Shown: positions 6,285 to 9,660 of the stretch, one piece after another | How positions within the stretch are numbered: the first letter of the stretch is position 1 | Layout: the number at the start of each line of letters is the position of its first letter | Assembly: GCA_947068385.1 (NCBI GenBank) | Contig: CAMTBF010000107.1 | Coordinates: forward strand, 1 to 9,660 | Direction: 5' to 3' | Length of the DNA: 9,660 nt | DNA from: an uncultured Lachnospiraceae bacterium | Lineage (GTDB): Bacteria; Bacillota; Clostridia; Lachnospirales; Lachnospiraceae | The notes under the pieces: model-generated | What the model was told of the DNA's origin: nothing | Seen by the model: only the letters and a program-made list of their open reading frames with translations | Databases searched by the model: none | Made by a program: the position numbers and the translations under genes

Positions 6285-6300
6285 ATGTAAGCCCTTACAT
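6285..6300. promoter_or_regulatory. LacI-family operator at the uxaB promoter
   Basis: ATGTAAGCCCTTACAT is a 16-bp palindrome with perfect 7-bp arms around a central CC. It has the size and TGTAAG...CTTACA form typical of LacI-family operators, usually with CG at the centre. It lies 5 bp downstream of the uxaB -10 box, around the expected transcription start, so binding would repress uxaB-uxaA-lplD. The neighbouring divergent gene encodes the obvious LacI-type ligand. Confidence 0.8.
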
Positions 6301-6305
6301 TTTCC

Positions 6306-6334
6306 ATATTACTCCAGAAAGTTTTCTCCGTCAA
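6306..6334 (-). promoter_or_regulatory. Sigma-A promoter of the uxaB-uxaA-lplD unit
   Basis: On the minus strand TTGACG, a 17-bp spacer and TAATAT form a near-consensus promoter. The LacI-type palindrome follows directly, then AGGAGG and the uxaB ATG. The first base of the -35 is the TTG that would otherwise be read as an upstream start of uxaB, which argues against that start. Confidence 0.75.
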
Positions 6335-6363
6335 GAATCAAATCCAATTGTGAAAAATTTATC

Positions 6364-6391
6364 TTGCAAAAAAAACTGCATTTGCTATAAT
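6364..6391 (+). promoter_or_regulatory. Sigma-A promoter of lacI (and probably uxaC)
   Basis: TTGCAA, a 16-bp spacer and a perfect TATAAT are present, with an added TGC immediately before the -10 that makes it an extended -10 (TGnTATAAT). The expected start site is near 6398, just before the degraded operator. No terminator separates lacI from uxaC, so this promoter probably drives both. Confidence 0.75.
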
Positions 6392-6405
6392 TCATATAGG
6401 ACTTT

Positions 6406-6421
6406 TTGAAACCACTTACAT
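6406..6421. promoter_or_regulatory. Degenerate second operator before lacI
   Basis: The right arm CTTACAT is exact, while the left arm TTGAAAC matches ATGTAAG at four of seven positions, giving a half-conserved copy of the uxaB operator. It lies just after the predicted lacI start site and before its RBS. A 14-bp word CTTACATTTTCCAT is shared exactly with the uxaB site (6294-6307 and 6415-6428). Weak autorepression of the regulator is the likely meaning. Confidence 0.5.
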
Positions 6422-6439
6422 TTTCCATGAGGAATACCA

Positions 6440-7465
6440 ATGACGATTTACGATATCTCTGAAAAGGCCGGCGTCTCCATCGCCACGGTCTCCCGGGTGC
6501 TCAACGGCAGCGACCGCGTCAGCGACAGGACGAGGCAAAAGGTGCTGGACATCATCCAGCAGTGCGGCTACACCCCCAACGCCTTCGCCAGGGGCCTGGG
6601 GCTGAACACCATGAAGACCATCGGCATCATGTGCGCGGACAGCTCCGACCTCTACCTGGCCAAGGCCGTCTACTATATCGAGCAGGAGCTCCGGGCCTAC
6701 GGCTACGACAGCCTTCTGTGCTGCACAGGCTATGAGCTGGAGTCCAAATCGGCCTCCATGGACCTGCTGCTCACCAAGAAAGTGGACGGGGTCATCCTGG
6801 CAGGCTCCAATTTCGTCTACGAGAGGGAGCCGGACAACAGATATATCGCGGAAGCCGCCGCCCGGATTCCGGTGATGCTGCTGAATGCGGCTTTCGACGC
6901 GCCCAATGTGTACAGCGTCATGTCGGACGACTGCAAGTCCGTATATGAAGCCACCATGCAGATGCGCTCCAGCGGCACGGAGGACATCCTGTATTTCTAT
7001 AACGCCGATTCCTACAGCGGCAAGCGCAAGCTTTCCGGCTTCCTGGCCGCCATGGAGGAAGCGCCCGCTGCCAGCGGGCCGTTGACAGAGTTCTACCATG
7101 GCTCCCATGAGGACATCCACGCCATGATCGGGCATCTGAAAGCGGTACATGACAGGGGCGTGGCATTCCACGGCGTCATAGCCGCGGACGATAACCTGGC
7201 GCTGGCCGCGGTGAAATATGCCGCCGAGATGGGCTATCGGATTCCGCAGGAGTTTTCCGTCATCGGCTACAACAATTCCATGCTGGCCATCTGCTGCCAG
7301 CCGGAGCTGACCAGCATCGACAACAGGCTGGAGACATTATGCCAGCATCTGATCGCCACCCTCCTGGGTGTCCTGGAGGGAAAGGAGATGCCGAAGAGGA
7401 CCGTTTTCTCCGGCGAGCTGGTACAGCGGGGCACCACCCGCCCGGAACTGACGAGAACAGAATAA
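6440..7465 (+). CDS. LacI-family regulator of hexuronate catabolism
   Basis: This 341-aa repressor has an N-terminal helix-turn-helix at residues 2-24 (TIYDISEKAGVSIATVSRVL), a hinge helix around NAFARGLGLN (47-56), and a periplasmic-binding-protein-like sensor domain starting at TIGIMCADSSD. The C-terminal subdomain shows the family signature GVIAADDNLALAAVKYAAEMG followed by IPQEFSVIGYNNS. It likely binds the palindromes in the divergent promoter region and is released by a hexuronate pathway intermediate, as known for LacI-type regulators of pectin and uronate pathways. The ligand cannot be read from sequence. A TGAGGA-like RBS precedes the ATG by about six bases. It lies divergent to uxaB and 50 bp upstream of uxaC on the same strand. 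No gene symbol is given because ExuR/KdgR-type naming would need phylogeny. Confidence 0.9.
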   Translation: MTIYDISEKAGVSIATVSRVLNGSDRVSDRTRQKVLDIIQQCGYTPNAFARGLGLNTMKTIGIMCADSSDLYLAKAVYYIEQELRAYGYDSLLCCTGYELESKSASMDLLLTKKVDGVILAGSNFVYEREPDNRYIAEAAARIPVMLLNAAFDAPNVYSVMSDDCKSVYEATMQMRSSGTEDILYFYNADSYSGKRKLSGFLAAMEEAPAASGPLTEFYHGSHEDIHAMIGHLKAVHDRGVAFHGVIAADDNLALAAVKYAAEMGYRIPQEFSVIGYNNSMLAICCQPELTSIDNRLETLCQHLIATLLGVLEGKEMPKRTVFSGELVQRGTTRPELTRTE

Positions 7466-7515
7466 GGGCCATGAATATGTGATAACATGTAAACCATGAA
7501 TGGAGGTAAGAGAAG

Positions 7516-8925
7516 ATGAAAGAATTTATGGACAAGGATTTCCTGTTGGAATCCGAGACAGCGAAGAAGCTGTTCCACGATTACGCGGAAAACACACCGA
7601 TACTGGACTACCATTGCCACATCAACCCTAGGGAGATTGCGGAAGACCGCCATTTCGACAACATCACACAGGTGTGGCTGGGCGGCGACCATTACAAGTG
7701 GCGCCTGATGCGCTCCTTTGGCGTGGAAGAGGAATATATCACCGGAGACGCCTCCGACTACGAGAAATTCTGCAAATGGGCGGAGTGCCTGGGCAAGGCC
7801 ATCGGCAATCCCCTGTTCCACTGGAGCCATCTGGAGCTGCAGCGGTATTTCGACTATCACGGCGTATTGAACAAAAAGACCGCAGATGAGGTCTGGAAGC
7901 TCTGCAACGAGAAGCTGGCCCAGCCCTCCATGAGCGCCCGCAGCCTGATCAAGCGCAGCAACGTGACCCTGATCTGCACCACGGACGATCCTGTGGATTC
8001 CCTGGAATGGCACAGGAAAATCGCGGAGGACGACACCTTTGACGTAAAGGTCCTGCCTGCCTGGAGGCCCGACAAGGCCATGAACATCGAGAAGCCCGAT
8101 TACCTGGATTATCTGGATAAGCTGTGCGAAGTCGCCGGTACAGGCGAAATCAACAGCTTCGCTTCCCTCAAGGAAGCCCTGAAGAAGCGGATGGAGTTCT
8201 TTGCCTCCATGGGCTGCAATGTGTCCGACCACGGCCTGGAATATGTGATGTATTATCCCGCCAGCGAGGATGAGATCGAGGCGATTTTCTTAAAGAGGCT
8301 GAACCGGATGATTCCCACCAGGGAAGAGCAGCTGAAGTTCAAGACGGCCTTCATGCTGTTCCTGGGCAGAGAGTACCACAGGCTGGACTGGGCCATGCAG
8401 CTCCACTTCGGCTGCAAGCGGGACAACAATACAAAGATGTACGAGCTGATCGGCCCAGATACCGGCTACGACTGCATCAACAACGATGCGCCCTCCGCGC
8501 AGATGGCGGATTTCCTCAATGCCCTTTGCAAGACCGACGAGCTGCCCAGGACCATCCTCTACAGCCTGAACCCCAACGACAACCAGTCCATCGGCACCAT
8601 CATCGGCTGTTTCCAGGACTCCAGCGCCGTGGCAAAGGTGCAGCAAGGCAGCGCCTGGTGGTTCAACGACCACAAGGTGGGCATGAGGGAGCAGTTGATT
8701 TCTTTGGCGAACCTGGGCAACCTCTCCGGCTTCGTGGGGATGCTGACGGATTCTAGGAGCTTCCTGTCCTACACCAGGCATGAGTATTTCCGCAGGGTGC
8801 TCTGCAACCTGATCGGCTACTGGGTAGAGGGCGGCGGCTTCCCGGCGGATATGGACACGCTGTCGGAGATTGTGAGGGATATCTCTTATTATAATGCGGT
8901 GCGGTATTTTAAGTTCGATATCTGA
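7516..8925 (+). CDS. uxaC: Glucuronate isomerase UxaC
   Basis: UxaC interconverts D-glucuronate with D-fructuronate and D-galacturonate with D-tagaturonate, the first cytosolic step of hexuronate catabolism. The 469-aa length is normal for the family. Characteristic segments are LDYHCHINPREIAEDRHF (30-47), with His33 and His35 as an amidohydrolase-type HxH metal pair, then VWLGGDHYKWRLMRSFGV (53-70), NPLFHWSHLELQRYF (98-112), CTTDDPVDSLEWH (154-166) and VLPAWRPDKAMN (179-190). GGAGG nine bases before the ATG supports the start. It follows lacI by 50 bp without a terminator, so it is probably co-transcribed, and it ends at an intrinsic terminator. It supplies tagaturonate to UxaB across the divergent promoter region. 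UxuA/UxuB for the glucuronate branch are not in this window, so galacturonate is the better-supported substrate here. Confidence 0.97.
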   Translation: MKEFMDKDFLLESETAKKLFHDYAENTPILDYHCHINPREIAEDRHFDNITQVWLGGDHYKWRLMRSFGVEEEYITGDASDYEKFCKWAECLGKAIGNPLFHWSHLELQRYFDYHGVLNKKTADEVWKLCNEKLAQPSMSARSLIKRSNVTLICTTDDPVDSLEWHRKIAEDDTFDVKVLPAWRPDKAMNIEKPDYLDYLDKLCEVAGTGEINSFASLKEALKKRMEFFASMGCNVSDHGLEYVMYYPASEDEIEAIFLKRLNRMIPTREEQLKFKTAFMLFLGREYHRLDWAMQLHFGCKRDNNTKMYELIGPDTGYDCINNDAPSAQMADFLNALCKTDELPRTILYSLNPNDNQSIGTIIGCFQDSSAVAKVQQGSAWWFNDHKVGMREQLISLANLGNLSGFVGMLTDSRSFLSYTRHEYFRRVLCNLIGYWVEGGGFPADMDTLSEIVRDISYYNAVRYFKFDI

Positions 8926-8939
8926 ATTCGCTGATTCCC

Positions 8940-8976
8940 AAAGCCCCTCATGGCCAAATCGGCCAGAGGGGCTTTT
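8940..8976 (+). terminator. Intrinsic terminator after uxaC
   Basis: AAAGCCCCTC (8940-8949) pairs with GAGGGGCTTT, and an inner TGGCC/GGCCA stem extends it after a one-base bulge, closing the five-base loop AAATC. Four T residues end the right arm. A shorter T-run on the minus strand means it could also partly stop readthrough in the opposite direction, but there it lies downstream of the methyltransferase gene. It starts 14 bases after the uxaC stop. Confidence 0.85.
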
Positions 8977-8998
8977 CTCATTCCACTCTTCCTACTAT

Positions 8999-9660
8999 TC
9001 AACCTTCGTCTTCAAAGATCTTCTCCAGAGCCTCCCCCATCCGCTCCACCAGCCCCACCACCAGGGCGTTGCCCATCATGAACCTGCGCTTGTTCAGGGG
9101 CATCTCCACCACTTCCCCGTCTGTCAGGCAGTATTTCGTATGGTCCGTGGGAAAGCCCTGGATCCGCTCGGTCTCCCCTGCCGTCAGGAGCCGGATCCGC
9201 CCGGTCCTTCTGTCCTTTACGATATGGGTGGTCCTGCTGAAGCTCCCCTCCGAGGTGAGCATGGTCCTGGCGGGCTTGTGGTATTCGTCCACCATGGGGA
9301 TGGCGCCCTCGGAAAAGACGTAAGCGTGCCCGCTTGCGGCCTCCCGCAGGAGCTTCTTGGCCCCCTTCAGGTACTGCCAGGTCTTCCGCTGCTCCTTTGA
9401 GAGGCTCTCTCTGGTCTCGTCGCTGCGGGTGATCTCCGGGGAAGTGTAGTACAGCCTCTCCTCCGGGATGAAATAGGCCTCCTCCACCTCCCCCTGCTCC
9501 AGGATGTCCCCCAGGGTCATCTGCCGCCCCTGATATGACGGCGTTGTCTTCGCCGTATAGACCATGCCGTCCTTCATCATGCCCGCGTTCTCGAAGCCGA
9601 ACCGGAAAGAGGCGGACAGCTCCCCCAGGCTCTCCGGCAGCTCCTGGGCCTTGATCTGCT
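8999..9660 (-). CDS. DNA (cytosine-5) methyltransferase, C-terminal part (runs off the window)
   Basis: This is a C5-cytosine DNA methyltransferase, which transfers a methyl group from S-adenosylmethionine to cytosine in a specific site. About 220 C-terminal residues are seen. The frame stays open to the window end, with FRFGFENAGMMKDG upstream of the first internal Met codons, so 9580 is not the real start. Conserved motif IX appears as RLLTAGETERIQGFPTDHT and motif X as FMMGNALVVGLVERMG. The stretch before them (LGDIL, a long variable region, then KPARTMLTSEG) is the target-recognition part typical of type II modification enzymes. The catalytic PCQ motif and SAM-binding motif I lie outside. 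It converges on uxaC. Whether it belongs to a restriction-modification pair or is solitary cannot be decided, as no restriction gene is visible on this side. Confidence 0.9.
   Translation of the reverse strand, partial: QIKAQELPESLGELSASFRFGFENAGMMKDGMVYTAKTTPSYQGRQMTLGDILEQGEVEEAYFIPEERLYYTSPEITRSDETRESLSKEQRKTWQYLKGAKKLLREAASGHAYVFSEGAIPMVDEYHKPARTMLTSEGSFSRTTHIVKDRRTGRIRLLTAGETERIQGFPTDHTKYCLTDGEVVEMPLNKRRFMMGNALVVGLVERMGEALEKIFEDEG

Noticed and set aside
7469..7501. CCATGAAT direct repeat (7469-7476, 7494-7501) and an ATGTAAA half-site (7487-7493) between lacI and uxaC
   Set aside because: The second arm of an operator is missing and no promoter hexamers accompany it. The repeat is short enough to be chance, so no third operator is called.
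7267..8232. 321-codon minus-strand open frame antisense to lacI and uxaC
   Set aside because: It runs across two well-identified plus-strand genes and their junction, with no family similarity or start signal.
1..9660. CRISPR arrays, insertion sequences, tRNA or rRNA genes
   Set aside because: No regularly spaced repeats, transposase frames or RNA-gene signatures were seen on either strand.

Overview
The window looks like a chromosomal piece of a GC-rich, gut-type Firmicute, probably a Lachnospiraceae-like clostridium. This is inferred from protein character, AGGAGG-type ribosome binding sites, near-consensus sigma-A promoters, and a mix of WYL, XRE and Fic genes resembling those I know from that group. 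No rRNA or tRNA is present to confirm it.

Layout. (1) About 1-1330 is a small accessory patch. It holds a minus-strand WYL-type regulator that stops after its DNA-binding part, a plus-strand 112-aa XRE-type repressor, a strong stem-loop, and a Fic-domain gene broken by an internal deletion. (2) About 1318-8976 is a hexuronate (galacturonate/glucuronate) catabolic locus built as two divergent transcription units. Leftward run uxaB (tagaturonate reductase), uxaA (altronate dehydratase) and an lplD-like family GH4 alpha-galacturonidase, closed by an intrinsic terminator. Rightward run a LacI-family regulator and uxaC (glucuronate/galacturonate isomerase), closed by another terminator. (3) From 8999 to the window end is the C-terminal part of a DNA cytosine-5 methyltransferase, convergent with uxaC.

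How the genes work together. The GH4 enzyme would release galacturonate from imported short alpha-galacturonides. UxaC converts galacturonate to tagaturonate (and glucuronate to fructuronate), UxaB reduces tagaturonate to altronate, and UxaA dehydrates altronate to 2-keto-3-deoxygluconate (KDG). KDG kinase, KDPG aldolase and a transporter are not in this window. The divergent uxaB-lacI intergenic region carries one good promoter in each direction. It also holds a perfect LacI-type palindrome at the uxaB promoter and a degraded copy just after the lacI promoter, which fits substrate-induced, self-limiting control.

What stands out. I found no wholly new system: the catabolic core is a known pathway. 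The unusual points are three in-frame low-complexity insertions in UxaA and UxaB, some carrying DNA hairpins; a G-run-rich structured gap between uxaA and lplD; the deletion-scarred fic gene; and the truncated WYL gene whose stop codon sits in a perfect inverted repeat at the window edge.
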